The notes: generated by a model from the sequence alone, not told the origin. A stretch of 64,000 bases of DNA from Alistipes sp. (GCA_017623505.1 JAGAOZ010000003.1:1-64000), one strand, 5' to 3'; counted from the stretch's first letter, positions 27,787-36,504 are shown. Made by a program: numbers and translations.

Positions 27787-28344
27787 ATGGATACCAAGAC
27801 TATTATCAATGAAGCAACCGACCGTATGGAGCGTACGGTAGCTCACCTCGACGATGAGTTGCTTAACATTCGTGCCGGCAAGGCAACAACCAACGTTTTG
27901 AATAGCGTTTTCGTGGACTACTACGGCTCACAGACTCCTGTATCTGGCGTAGCGAGTGTAACTGTTCCCGACGCACGTACTATTCTCATCCAGCCATGGG
28001 ATAAGAATATGATTCGTATGATTGAGAAGGCTATTTTGGACTCAAATATCGGCCTCACACCATCTAACAATGGCGAGACTATCCGTCTGACTATTCCACC
28101 TCTTACGGAGGAGCGTCGTAAGGAGCTTGTTAAGCAGGTTAAGGGCGTGGCCGAAAATGCACGTATCAGCTTGCGTAACACACGTCGTGATGCTGTCGAG
28201 AACTTCAAGAAGGCTCAGAAGGAGGGTATGCCTGAGGATGAGGCTAAGGATGGCGAGACACAGGCACAGAAGGTATACGAGAAGTATATGAAGCAGGTAG
28301 ACAGCCTCTTCGAGAAGAAGGAGAAAGAGATTATGACTGTGTAA
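27787..28344 (+). CDS. frr: Ribosome recycling factor
   Basis: The 185-aa protein splits post-termination ribosomes together with EF-G. It shows the standard features: an N-terminal helix with RMERTVAHLDDELLNIRAGKA, the small domain SVFVDYYGSQTPVSGVASVTVPDARTI, and the C-terminal helices ERRKELVKQVKG and NTRRDAVENFKKAQKEG. It ends the pyrH transcription unit; its terminator follows at 28390. The last 40 bp of the gene and the terminator recur 286 bp downstream. Confidence 0.97.
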   Translation: MDTKTIINEATDRMERTVAHLDDELLNIRAGKATTNVLNSVFVDYYGSQTPVSGVASVTVPDARTILIQPWDKNMIRMIEKAILDSNIGLTPSNNGETIRLTIPPLTEERRKELVKQVKGVAENARISLRNTRRDAVENFKKAQKEGMPEDEAKDGETQAQKVYEKYMKQVDSLFEKKEKEIMTV

Positions 28345-28389
28345 TTTTTGCGGTTTGCTTACTGCTTTTGCAGTAGATAATTAAAGAAC

Positions 28390-28428
28390 AGCCCCTTCGG
28401 CAAATAAACTTGCCAAGGGGCTATTCTT
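28390..28428 (+). terminator. Terminator of the pyrH-frr operon
   Basis: AGCCCCTT and GGCAA (28390-28403) pair with TTGCC and AAGGGGCT (28410-28422), followed by ATTCTT. Confidence 0.8.
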
Positions 28429-28590
28429 GTAATTATGCCTTTGACAAGGCTTTGCAAACCGCTACTACCAAACCATCCTCGTAAAGAAAAAATATATTGA
28501 CATTCCCTCCCCAACCCCTCCCTTTGACAAAGGGCGGGGCTTGGTCGCAGACAAAGTCTGCTCCGAGCGTGCAGCTAACAAACTCTTAAC

Positions 28591-28714
28591 CCTCTTTGAG
28601 AAGAAGGAGAAAGAGATTATGACTGTATAAATTTTGCGGTTTGCTTACTGCTTTAGCAGTAGATAATTAAAGAATAGCCCCTTCGGCAAATAAACTTGCC
28701 AAGGGGCTATTCTT
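28591..28714 (+). repeat. Second copy of the frr 3' end plus terminator
   Basis: These 124 bp match 28305-28428 base for base except for about five substitutions, including the last codons of frr, the stop codon and the whole terminator hairpin (28676-28714 here). The copy lacks the body of frr, so it is a gene fragment carrying a functional-looking terminator. Confidence 0.85.
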
Positions 28715-28761
28715 ATTATGTGTGAAAACTGAAAAGTAAAAACTAAAAAGGTGATAAAAGA

Positions 28762-28803
28762 CGTCATTCCCCGACTTGCGTAGCAAGACGATGGGAATCT
28801 ACC
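28762..28803 (+). repeat. 42-bp palindromic element, copy C
   Basis: It begins CGTCATTCCCCGAC, has the inner stem CTTGC-GTA-GCAAG and ends GATGGGAATCTACC. Confidence 0.75.
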
Positions 28804-28967
28804 TTTTAGGAGATAACAACTGAAAACTATTTTTTATTGCGACTTTAATAACCCTTAATCACCCTTAATAACCTTTAACTTCCCTAACCTCCCTTAATTT
28901 TGAATTCTGAATTGCCGAGCCCTTCATGGGCGAGCTTGAATTTTGAATTTTGAATTGCTTCAGCCTC

Positions 28968-30185
28968 CTACTCCACAATAAGCAACGACGAGTCGCCATA
29001 CGACAAGAACCTGAATCCATTATCGAGAGCATAGCGATATATGCGTCGCCAATCCTCACCCACGTATGCCGACACAAGCAACAGCAGCGTCGATTTAGGC
29101 TGATGGAAATTAGTCACTATGCGGCTCACTATGCGGAACTTAAATCCCAGCGGTGTAATCATTATCTGCGTTGCCGACTTCAGCGACTGCAAACCTCGCA
29201 CTCGCATATAATCTATAAGTATCCTGAGCACCTCCTCGCCCGAAAAGTCCGCAGGTATATCATAGCTCTCCCACTGCCCTATCACTCGCTCTGTGTCAGG
29301 CTCTTTCAACTGCTTTATTCGCCACGCCAACACAGGTAACGACTCCAACGTGCGCACCGACGTAGTGCCTACCGCCACAATCTTACCCCAATGCTTCGCC
29401 AACGCCTCCAAGGTTGAGAGCCTCACCTCAAAATGCTCGGTATGCATAGGGTGCTGTGCCGCATCTTCGCTCTTCACGGGCAGGAACGTACCTGCTCCCA
29501 CGTGCAGCGTAACCTCCTCAAAACCAAAGCCTCGCTCACGCATATCCTCTATGACCTCTGGCGTGAAGTGCAATCCGGCTGTCGGTGCTGCCACCGAGCC
29601 TTCCACTTTGGCGTATACGGTCTGATAACGTGTCAAATCTATCGCCTCACTCTCGCGGTTGAGATATGGCGGAATAGGAATCCTTCCCAAGTGTTCCAAG
29701 AGCTGTCCAAATGTCAAATCCACATCCCAGCAAAAACGCACTATATGCTCTCTCTCGCCTCGCTCGGCTATCTGGGCACACAACATATACTCTGCTCCCT
29801 CGTACTCGAAAGCTATCTGCACCTCGCCCTCCTTCCATTTCTTTAGGTTGCCGACAATACAGCTCCACTCAGCCTCTCCCTTCACAGCGAAAGCGCGCTC
29901 ATAATCGGCTGGGGCGTGAGGCTCCAAACAGAACACCTCCACACGGGCTCCCGTGCTCTTATGCATAATAAGCCTTGCACGTATCACTCGTGTATTGTTA
30001 AACACAAGCATCGCCCCCTCAGGCAACTCCTCCGCCAAACGACAAAAACGGCTCTCGCTAATCTCGCCATTGCGATATACCAGCAGTTTAGAGTCGCTAC
30101 GTCGCTCCAGTGGGAACTTAGCTATACGCTCATCGGGCAGCGGATAGTCAAAATCTGATATGTTGATACTCCTCTTCTCTACCAT
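28968..30185 (-). CDS. queA: tRNA preQ1(34) S-adenosylmethionine ribosyltransferase-isomerase
   Basis: The 405-aa enzyme transfers and isomerises the ribosyl part of S-adenosylmethionine onto preQ1 in tRNA to give epoxyqueuosine. Typical motifs are FDYPLPDERIAKFPLERRSDSKLLV at the N-terminus (two segments), LVFNNTRVIRARL, VEGSVAAPTAGLHFT and FHQPKSTLLLLVSAYVG. It is about 50 residues longer than E. coli QueA. Its start overlaps the pncA stop by 7 bp, so both are translated from one transcript. Repetitive DNA, not a clear hairpin, follows its stop. Confidence 0.95.
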   Translation of the reverse strand: MVEKRSINISDFDYPLPDERIAKFPLERRSDSKLLVYRNGEISESRFCRLAEELPEGAMLVFNNTRVIRARLIMHKSTGARVEVFCLEPHAPADYERAFAVKGEAEWSCIVGNLKKWKEGEVQIAFEYEGAEYMLCAQIAERGEREHIVRFCWDVDLTFGQLLEHLGRIPIPPYLNRESEAIDLTRYQTVYAKVEGSVAAPTAGLHFTPEVIEDMRERGFGFEEVTLHVGAGTFLPVKSEDAAQHPMHTEHFEVRLSTLEALAKHWGKIVAVGTTSVRTLESLPVLAWRIKQLKEPDTERVIGQWESYDIPADFSGEEVLRILIDYMRVRGLQSLKSATQIMITPLGFKFRIVSRIVTNFHQPKSTLLLLVSAYVGEDWRRIYRYALDNGFRFLSYGDSSLLIVE

Positions 30186-30706
30186 TTCTCTACACCTAAC
30201 TCCTCCAATATCTCACCGTAGCGTATGCCGCCATCGAAGAATGCCGTACCATCCCAATAAGCCTTCACACCCTGGCTTGAGCCTCGCATTTTCACGATAT
30301 TTCGCAGCGTCTCGCCTACGCAGTAGTCGCCGGCAATACCGCATACAACCACCTCCTCAGCTTCGACGATGCTCGCCACAGGCTTACCATCAGCGAATCC
30401 TCCATACTCCTCACGCTCAGGTGACTGACCCTTGAGTGCCACCTCATAGCTACGTGCTGCACGCAGCAGTTCCATAGGCAGGGCTGTACCGGCAGTATAT
30501 GCCACACAGTGCACAGGCCAGATACCGCCATTCTCCTTGAACGAGCAGTGATTTATAGGATGAAAATCCATCGTAAAGACCACCTTATCAAATTGGTCGA
30601 TTACCTCCATAACCTTCTCGGCAATCTTCTCGCCACCCTTAACGTACAGCGCTCCTTCTGGCGAAGCAAAATCGTACTGCACATCTACAACAACAAGTGT
30701 TTTCAT
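30179..30706 (-). CDS. pncA: Nicotinamidase
   Basis: The 175-aa enzyme hydrolyses nicotinamide to nicotinate and ammonia in NAD salvage. The catalytic triad is visible: Asp8 (VVDVQYDF), Lys92 (ALKGQ) and Cys129 (GIAGDYCV). Metal ligands Asp47, His49 and His53 lie in TMDFHPINH. It is the first gene of a pncA-queA pair (7-bp overlap) with a minus-strand TAATTTTG box at 30745-30738. pncC/cinA and pncB, which act on the same pathway, lie 3-5 kb away on the opposite strand. Confidence 0.93.
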   Translation of the reverse strand: MKTLVVVDVQYDFASPEGALYVKGGEKIAEKVMEVIDQFDKVVFTMDFHPINHCSFKENGGIWPVHCVAYTAGTALPMELLRAARSYEVALKGQSPEREEYGGFADGKPVASIVEAEEVVVCGIAGDYCVGETLRNIVKMRGSSQGVKAYWDGTAFFDGGIRYGEILEELGVEKW

Positions 30707-30884
30707 ACGCCTACAAATATTTATTTGTTACCGACCACAAAATTACAAAATAATTCCGATTATGATACTCGCCGCTTACTATTATGATGTTTTTCTACCA
30801 TTGCATCAAACTTTAGCCACGTATGGATAACACTTTGAGAGTATTTTTTGTATATTTGCCTTGATAAACCAAATCTATCACCCA

Positions 30885-32540
30885 ATGAAGATTCGTCATA
30901 CACTAATATTACTTTTCGCGATATTGCTTTTTGCAGGCAACAGTTCTGCTGCCGAATGCAATAAGGAGCAGCCACGTATAGTCAATATCATCAATTTCAT
31001 ACGCCTGCTTGAGCCTCGCGACCCGGTTAATATCTCTGAGGATGTACTTTTCGATGCCGTCAAGCAGGAGGCATCTATGCTCAAACAATACGAACTGCCT
31101 GGTACATTTCTTATCCAATACGACGCTCTTATTGTTCCTCGCTACCAGCAACTCCTCAAAGAGGAGCTTTACGAGGGCTCTGAGGTGGGTGCTTGGTGGG
31201 AGATTACCCAGCCACACGTCGAGGCTGCAGGACTGAAGTGGCGTGGTCGTTTCCCATGGGATTGGCACGCTCACGTAGGCTTCGCTACGGGCTACACTCC
31301 TCAGGAGCGCGAAATCCTTGTCGATGTCTATATGGCTAAGTTCAAGGAGATTTTCGGCTCATATCCTCGCGCTGTTGGGGCATGGTATATCGACGCCCAC
31401 ACACTTCAATACATGCACGACAAGTATGGCATTGTAGCCTCATGTAACTGCCGTGACCAATACGGCACCGACGGCTACACTTTGTGGGGCGGTTATTGGA
31501 ATCAAGGCTACTACCCAAGCCGTCACAACGCCTATATGCCTGCTCAAAATGCTGCCGAGCAGATTGACGTGCCCATCTTCCGTATGTTGGGTAGCGACCC
31601 TATCTACCAGTATGACACAAGTGTCGGTGGTGTGCAGAATGTAATCACGCTGGAACCAGCCTGCCACGGTGTAGGCGATAACCCGAAGTGGGTAGATTGG
31701 TATTTCCGCACGATGTTTACTCAGCCTTGTCTGGATTATAACTACGTTCACGTAGGTCAAGAGAACTCCTTTACGTGGGAGCGCATACGTGGTGGCTACG
31801 AGGTACAAATTCCACGTGTTGCCGACTATCGTGCGCAAGGCATTGTTCGTGTCGAGACGCTCTCGGAGAGCGGTGAGTGGTTCCTCCAGAACTACCCTCT
31901 CACCCCTGCCACAGCCGTTACCGCTATGGAGGACCACAATGGCAACCCCGTGCGTTCCGTATGGTACAACTCTCGCTTCTATCGTGCAAATATGATGTGG
32001 AGTCACGATTCATTCCGTTTCCGCGATATCCACTTCTTCGATGAGCGCATCACCTCGGACTATCTCACCGAGCCTGGCACATCCAACAAATGTACCTTCC
32101 TCACCATGCCTTTGGTCGATGGTTTCTTGTGGAGCACACAACAGGAGTGGGCCGGCCTGCGACTTGTCGAGATTTCTTCCGACGGTACTACACGTGAGAT
32201 AGCACTCGGAGTGCCTGAGATTGAGGAGCAGGGCCAAACACTTATTGTCCGATGCACTCCTGAGAGCGGAGCGTGCAAAATCACCCTCAGCGAGTCATCT
32301 ATTGAGTTCCAATACGACAATACTGAGGTGTTATGGGCTCTGGAGTTGGGCGTTGCTCACGGCAAGCAGATGCCCTTCGATAGTATCCGTAAAAAGAGTA
32401 TAGACGCCCGTTTCAACTCCCACGACTACACCATAGAGCTCCACCGAGGCCACTTTGGTCGTGTCGTAGGTTTGAACTCGGGACTTAGAATCTATCCCGA
32501 CGGTAATACAATTATTTTGGACTGTAATTTGCTTCAATAG
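30885..32540 (+). CDS. Secreted protein, DUF3863/DUF3864-like
   Basis: I place the start at the ATG at 30885, after a TATATTTG box at 30851-30858; a TTG at 30861 in the same frame is too close to that box. The 551-aa product has a signal peptide (ending NSSAA). From memory it resembles Bacteroidetes proteins with DUF3863 and DUF3864 domains: an N-terminal (beta/alpha) barrel-like region (GTFLIQYDALIVPRYQQLL, GSEVGAWWEITQPHVE, WHAHVGFATGYTPQ, GAWYIDAHTLQYMHDKYG) reminiscent of polysaccharide-deacetylase-like folds, then a C-terminal beta domain (about 390-551). Asp/His pairs in the first part could bind metal. Enzymatic function is unproven. Confidence 0.6.
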   Translation: MKIRHTLILLFAILLFAGNSSAAECNKEQPRIVNIINFIRLLEPRDPVNISEDVLFDAVKQEASMLKQYELPGTFLIQYDALIVPRYQQLLKEELYEGSEVGAWWEITQPHVEAAGLKWRGRFPWDWHAHVGFATGYTPQEREILVDVYMAKFKEIFGSYPRAVGAWYIDAHTLQYMHDKYGIVASCNCRDQYGTDGYTLWGGYWNQGYYPSRHNAYMPAQNAAEQIDVPIFRMLGSDPIYQYDTSVGGVQNVITLEPACHGVGDNPKWVDWYFRTMFTQPCLDYNYVHVGQENSFTWERIRGGYEVQIPRVADYRAQGIVRVETLSESGEWFLQNYPLTPATAVTAMEDHNGNPVRSVWYNSRFYRANMMWSHDSFRFRDIHFFDERITSDYLTEPGTSNKCTFLTMPLVDGFLWSTQQEWAGLRLVEISSDGTTREIALGVPEIEEQGQTLIVRCTPESGACKITLSESSIEFQYDNTEVLWALELGVAHGKQMPFDSIRKKSIDARFNSHDYTIELHRGHFGRVVGLNSGLRIYPDGNTIILDCNLLQ

Positions 32541-32560
32541 CCAAATTTAAGTTATCTTTG
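32528..32560 (+). promoter_or_regulatory. Promoter upstream of the DHODH-like gene
   Basis: TTTG (32528-32531), a 21-base spacer and TATCTTTG (32553-32560) match the consensus; the -33 box lies inside the last codons of the preceding gene. The ATG is 31 bases beyond. Confidence 0.75.
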
Positions 32561-32590
32561 CACTTAGTTCTATAAATGTAGACCTGCGAG

Positions 32591-33676
32591 ATGAATTTCA
32601 AATCTATTATAAAACCCTTCCAGTACATAGGCAGTGATGACTTTAAACTTCACCGCTCGCAGTTTTGGTGGCGTGTTGCAGGCAAGATTCCTGGTCTAAA
32701 GTTTCTCCTGCGCAAGATGTATATACCCCCAAAGAATCATCTGGGAAGGGATGTTTTCGGTATTCATTTCCGCTCTCCTATTGGCCTGGCTGCAGGCTAC
32801 GATTCCAACGGACAACTCATCGACACGATGGGTGATATCGGCTTCGGTTTTGTCGAGGTCGGCTCCATTACGCCTCATGCACAGCTCAATACGACACATC
32901 CTGCACTATTTCACCTCAAAAGTGATAATGCGCTACTCTATCGTGCCGAGACTGAGAGCCAGGGAGTCGAGCAGGTCATCCAAAACCTTAAGAAACGCCA
33001 CAGTAAAACTGTCGTTGGCTGCAATATCTTAAAGAGCATCCTCACCCCCGCCGATGAGGCTCCGAAAGATTATCTTCGTCTGTTCCGCTCGCTCTATCAG
33101 TGGGCCGACTACTTTACCGTTAATCTGTGCGACAACACCTCGGCACACCAGTATACACCAAGCGACAAGGAGGAGATTCTGCGGATTTTGAACCCATTGT
33201 TCGACTTCCGCCGCGGCCAAAACAACTATATCCCTATTTTGATTAAGATTTCGCCCGATTTGAGTGACGAAGAGATTGATATGATGTGTGATATTATGCT
33301 TGACACTCCTCTGGACGGCATTGTTGCTTGTGGAGGAACCACAGGCCGCTATAATATCGAGGCTTCAGCTCAGCAGATGCATAAGCTGGGTCGCACTCCG
33401 GGCATTATCTGCGGAGAGCCTATCCGAGAGCGAGCTTTGGAGGTCGTACAACGCATCTATCGTCGTTCACGCGGCTCTTATCCTATCATCGGTTGTGGCG
33501 GCATCTCGTCGGCTGAAGACGCCTATAAGATGATGCGTGCCGGAGCTTCACTTGTCCAGATAGGCACAGAATTTATCTACAACGGAGCATCCGCCATTAA
33601 GCAAATTAATCAGGAGTTGGAGCGACAATTCCTCCTCATTGAGCAGGCCAAGCAGCGCACAGCCACTCAAGATTAA
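32591..33676 (+). CDS. Dihydroorotate dehydrogenase (quinone type)-like protein, substrate site divergent
   Basis: The 361-aa protein aligns over its length with membrane-associated class 2 dihydroorotate dehydrogenases: an N-terminal helical region, PIGLAAGYDSNG, GFGFVEVGSITP, LIKISPDLSDEEI, PIIGCGGISSAEDA and GASLVQIGTEFIYNG, so the FMN-binding barrel is retained. However, the usual RMGFNN reads YRAETES, the NxSSPNT loop with the catalytic Ser reads NLCDNTSA, and the TNTT segment reads CGGTTG (comparison from memory of E. coli PyrD). Orotate-binding Asn residues thus seem lost. It may be a true but divergent PyrD or an FMN enzyme with another substrate. cinA follows 12 bp downstream. Confidence 0.75.
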   Translation: MNFKSIIKPFQYIGSDDFKLHRSQFWWRVAGKIPGLKFLLRKMYIPPKNHLGRDVFGIHFRSPIGLAAGYDSNGQLIDTMGDIGFGFVEVGSITPHAQLNTTHPALFHLKSDNALLYRAETESQGVEQVIQNLKKRHSKTVVGCNILKSILTPADEAPKDYLRLFRSLYQWADYFTVNLCDNTSAHQYTPSDKEEILRILNPLFDFRRGQNNYIPILIKISPDLSDEEIDMMCDIMLDTPLDGIVACGGTTGRYNIEASAQQMHKLGRTPGIICGEPIRERALEVVQRIYRRSRGSYPIIGCGGISSAEDAYKMMRAGASLVQIGTEFIYNGASAIKQINQELERQFLLIEQAKQRTATQD

Positions 33677-33688
33677 TTCACAAGAGCA

Positions 33689-34936
33689 ATGATTCATGCA
33701 ACAATCATAACCATTGGCGATGAGATTCTCATCGGACAGATTGTCGATACCAACTCAGTCAGTATCGCCCGCCGTCTTAACGCCATAGGCATTACCGTCA
33801 GCGAGAAGCTATCCATTGGCGATGGTCGCGAGCAGATTCTTTCTGCCTTAGACCGCACACTGCAACAATCCGATGTTATTATCATCACAGGTGGCTTAGG
33901 CCCTACGAAGGATGATATTACCAAACATACCCTCGCAGAATATTTCTCACAGACGCTTGTCGAAAATAGCGACGTTGCCCACCAAGTCGAGCGCATGCTC
34001 GCCGCACGAGGCATAGCCTTCAACTCGCTCAATCGCGCTCAGGCCCTTGTCCCCGACGGTTGCACCGTTCTATTTAACCACCACGGCACTGCTCCGGGTA
34101 TGTGGTTTGAGAGTGCAGGCAACAAGGTTGTTGTGTCGCTTCCTGGCGTACCTTTCGAGATGGAGCACTTGATGGAGGATGAGGTTATTCCACGTCTGAA
34201 GCACCACTTCTCGCTTCACGCCAACATCCATCGCACGATGATTACCGCAGGCATTGCCGAGTCTATGCTTGCCGAGCGTATCGCCGTGTGGGAAGATGCT
34301 CTGCCTCCTTATTTGAAGTTAGCCTATCTCCCTGCGCCGAATGTTGTCCGCCTACGTCTGTCGGCATACGATGTGGATGAACAGAGCGCACGCGAGAGAA
34401 TAGAACGAGAATTTTCCAAGTTATACACCCTTATACCCGATAATATTGTCGGCTTTGAAGACGCCTCTATCGAGCAACTCGTACACCGTATTCTCACTTC
34501 GCGAGGGGAAACCCTTGCCACAGCCGAGAGCTGTACGGGAGGAGCTATCGCCTCGAAGTTTACAGCCCAAGCAGGTGCTTCGGCATATTTCCGCGGTGGC
34601 GTTGTAAGCTATGCCACAGAGGTCAAGCAGCACGTCTTAGGCGTCGCTGCCGATATTATCGAGCATCAGGGAGTTGTGAGCGAAGCTACTGCCAAAGCTA
34701 TGGCCGAGGGCGCACGCCGCTTGATGCAGAGCGACTACGCCATTGCCACCACAGGCATTGCTGGACCTTCGGGCGGCACGGCTGAGCACCCCGTAGGCGA
34801 GGTTTGTATGGCTATTGCCACGCCCGATGGTGTAGAGGCCACCACGCGTCAGTGTGGCACCGACCGCGGACAGATTATCGCCCGTGCCACAGCATACGCT
34901 ATTGAGATGCTATATAACAAACTTAAAATAGAGTAA
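33689..34936 (+). CDS. cinA: CinA-family protein, NMN deamidase (PncC)
   Basis: The 415-aa protein has the two-domain form: an N-terminal MoaB-like domain (ATIITIGDEILIGQIVDTNS, IIITGGLGPTKDDITK, LPGVPFEMEHLM), linked to ADP-ribose pyrophosphatase activity in some members, and a C-terminal deamidase domain (TLATAESCTGGAIASKFT with the catalytic Ser, YFRGGVVSYA, TGIAGPSGGT). The C-terminal domain converts nicotinamide mononucleotide to nicotinate mononucleotide. It sits 12 bp after the DHODH-like gene and 23 bp before pncB, so it is probably cotranscribed with both; pncB makes the same product. Confidence 0.93.
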   Translation: MIHATIITIGDEILIGQIVDTNSVSIARRLNAIGITVSEKLSIGDGREQILSALDRTLQQSDVIIITGGLGPTKDDITKHTLAEYFSQTLVENSDVAHQVERMLAARGIAFNSLNRAQALVPDGCTVLFNHHGTAPGMWFESAGNKVVVSLPGVPFEMEHLMEDEVIPRLKHHFSLHANIHRTMITAGIAESMLAERIAVWEDALPPYLKLAYLPAPNVVRLRLSAYDVDEQSARERIEREFSKLYTLIPDNIVGFEDASIEQLVHRILTSRGETLATAESCTGGAIASKFTAQAGASAYFRGGVVSYATEVKQHVLGVAADIIEHQGVVSEATAKAMAEGARRLMQSDYAIATTGIAGPSGGTAEHPVGEVCMAIATPDGVEATTRQCGTDRGQIIARATAYAIEMLYNKLKIE

Positions 34937-34959
34937 TAACCTACTAAAACTTAGAGGCT

Positions 34960-36117
34960 ATGATAGTACAATCAATCATCGACACCGACCTTTATAAGTT
35001 TACCACGTCATACGCCTATTTCAAGGCTTTTCCTCAAGCAGAGGGCACTTTTATCTTCCACGATCGCGAGGAGACTCGCTACGATGAGGAGTTCGTTGAG
35101 CGTCTGCATAATGCTTTTACCGAGTTAGAAAGCCTGCGTCTGCGTGATGAGGAGTTTGAGTATATGGTCCGCAGCTGCCGTTTCATCCCTCAAAACTATT
35201 TTGAGTGGTTGAAGCAGTTCCATTTCGAGGCCGATAAGATTAAAATTTGGCTCGATGACGAGCAGCACCTACATATCGAGGTAACAGATTTTATGTACAA
35301 GGTCACGCTCTATGAGATTGCCGTTCTCTCAACCGTTTCGGCTCTGCGCAATGAGCACAACGTCATCGACCTAAACGAGGTTGTTCTTCGTCTTAAGCCG
35401 AAGATTGAACTTTCGAACCGCGAGGGTATCCTCTTCTCGGATTTCGGCACACGCCGTCGCTTCTCATTCGAGGTGCATAAGGCGACGTTGGAGTATATCA
35501 AAGCCAACGCGATGTATTGTAACGGCACATCAAACTGCTACCTTGCCATGTTGCTCAATATGAAGCCTATCGGCACCTACCCACACGAGCTTCCTATGTT
35601 CATTGCAGCCGTTAATGGAGGTCCTCGCCAAGCTAACTATCTGGCTATGGAGGAGTGGGTTAAGGTCTACGACGGCTATCTGGGCATTGCTCTAACGGAT
35701 AGCTTCGGCTCGGAGGTCTTCTTCAAGAACTTCTCCAAGAAGCACGCCTCGCTCTTCGACGGAGTACGTCAAGACTCTGGTGACCCAATCCGCTTCATTG
35801 ACCAGACAATTGCCCGCTATCAGGAGCTCGGTATCGACCCTATGACCAAGACTATCATCTTCAGTGACGCTTTGGACTTCCCTAAGGCTGCCGAGATTAA
35901 GAAGGCCTGTGAGGGCAGAATCCGCTGCTCGTTCGGTATAGGCACCAACATCACCAACGACACAGGCTATAAGCCTTGCAATATCGTGATGAAGCTCTAC
36001 ACCTGCCGTATGAACCAGAAGCAGCAGCTGCGTAAATGTGTCAAGCTCTCGGATGTTCCTGGCAAGGCTATTGGCGACGCTCGCGAGGTTGATTTGTACC
36101 GCCGTTTGTTGGAGTAA
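34960..36117 (+). CDS. pncB: Nicotinate phosphoribosyltransferase
   Basis: The 385-aa enzyme joins nicotinate and PRPP to nicotinate mononucleotide, consuming the product of PncA. Typical features are TDLYKFTTSYAYFKAFP, RRFSFEVHK, YCNGTSNCYLAM (active-site loop, normally with a His or Asn), FDGVRQDSGDP and FGIGTNITND. It follows cinA by 23 bp, in line with a shared transcript for NAD recycling. No hairpin terminator is evident after it; GAATTTT repeats and the rpmB promoter follow. Confidence 0.95.
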   Translation: MIVQSIIDTDLYKFTTSYAYFKAFPQAEGTFIFHDREETRYDEEFVERLHNAFTELESLRLRDEEFEYMVRSCRFIPQNYFEWLKQFHFEADKIKIWLDDEQHLHIEVTDFMYKVTLYEIAVLSTVSALRNEHNVIDLNEVVLRLKPKIELSNREGILFSDFGTRRRFSFEVHKATLEYIKANAMYCNGTSNCYLAMLLNMKPIGTYPHELPMFIAAVNGGPRQANYLAMEEWVKVYDGYLGIALTDSFGSEVFFKNFSKKHASLFDGVRQDSGDPIRFIDQTIARYQELGIDPMTKTIIFSDALDFPKAAEIKKACEGRIRCSFGIGTNITNDTGYKPCNIVMKLYTCRMNQKQQLRKCVKLSDVPGKAIGDAREVDLYRRLLE

Positions 36118-36191
36118 TTGATATTTTTGGGGGCTGTTCTCCCGAATTTTAATTCAATTTTGCATAAAAACCACAATTTTGAATTTCGAAT

Positions 36192-36223
36192 TTTGAATTT
36201 TGAATTTATTTTTCTTACCTTTG
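36192..36223 (+). promoter_or_regulatory. Promoter of the rpmB operon, -33 box inside a simple repeat
   Basis: TTTG (36192-36195) within a GAATTTT repeat, a 20-base spacer and TACCTTTG (36216-36223) match the Bacteroidetes consensus. Confidence 0.8.
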
Positions 36224-36270
36224 CCAACCCTTATTATGGGGAAAAAGAAAACTAATTAAAGTAAAACAAA

Positions 36271-36504
36271 ATGAGAGTTTGCGAGATTACAGGTAAAACT
36301 GCTGTAGTGGGTAACAATGTTTCTCACTCAAACCGCAAGACCAAGCGTAAGTTCAACACTAACTTGAAGACTAAGCGTTTCTGGTCTGAGGAGGAGGGTC
36401 GCTGGTTTACTTTGAAGGTAACCACCTCTGGTATGAAAACAATTAACAAGAAGGGTTTGGCTGCTGCACTTAAGGAGGCTGCTGCACCAAAGAAGGTTTA
36501 CTAA
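36271..36504 (+). CDS. rpmB: Ribosomal protein bL28
   Basis: The 77-aa basic protein starts MRVCEITGKTAVVGNNVSHS and continues with NRKTKRKFNTNLKTKRFW, which is the typical bL28 sequence, including the N-terminal VCxxTGK segment. It is a large-subunit component near the E site. It is the first gene of an rpmB-rpmG-DUF4295 operon with 15-bp spacers, driven by the promoter at 36192. Confidence 0.97.
   Translation: MRVCEITGKTAVVGNNVSHSNRKTKRKFNTNLKTKRFWSEEEGRWFTLKVTTSGMKTINKKGLAAALKEAAAPKKVY

Larger units (their letters stand above)
28345..28967. other. Repeat-rich intergenic region after frr
   Basis: This 623-bp gap holds the frr terminator, the second copy of the frr 3' end with its terminator (28591-28714), one 42-bp palindromic element (28762-28803), and runs of CCCTTAA-type and GAATTTT-type phrases (28846-28957). 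No gene is visible. Confidence 0.65.
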
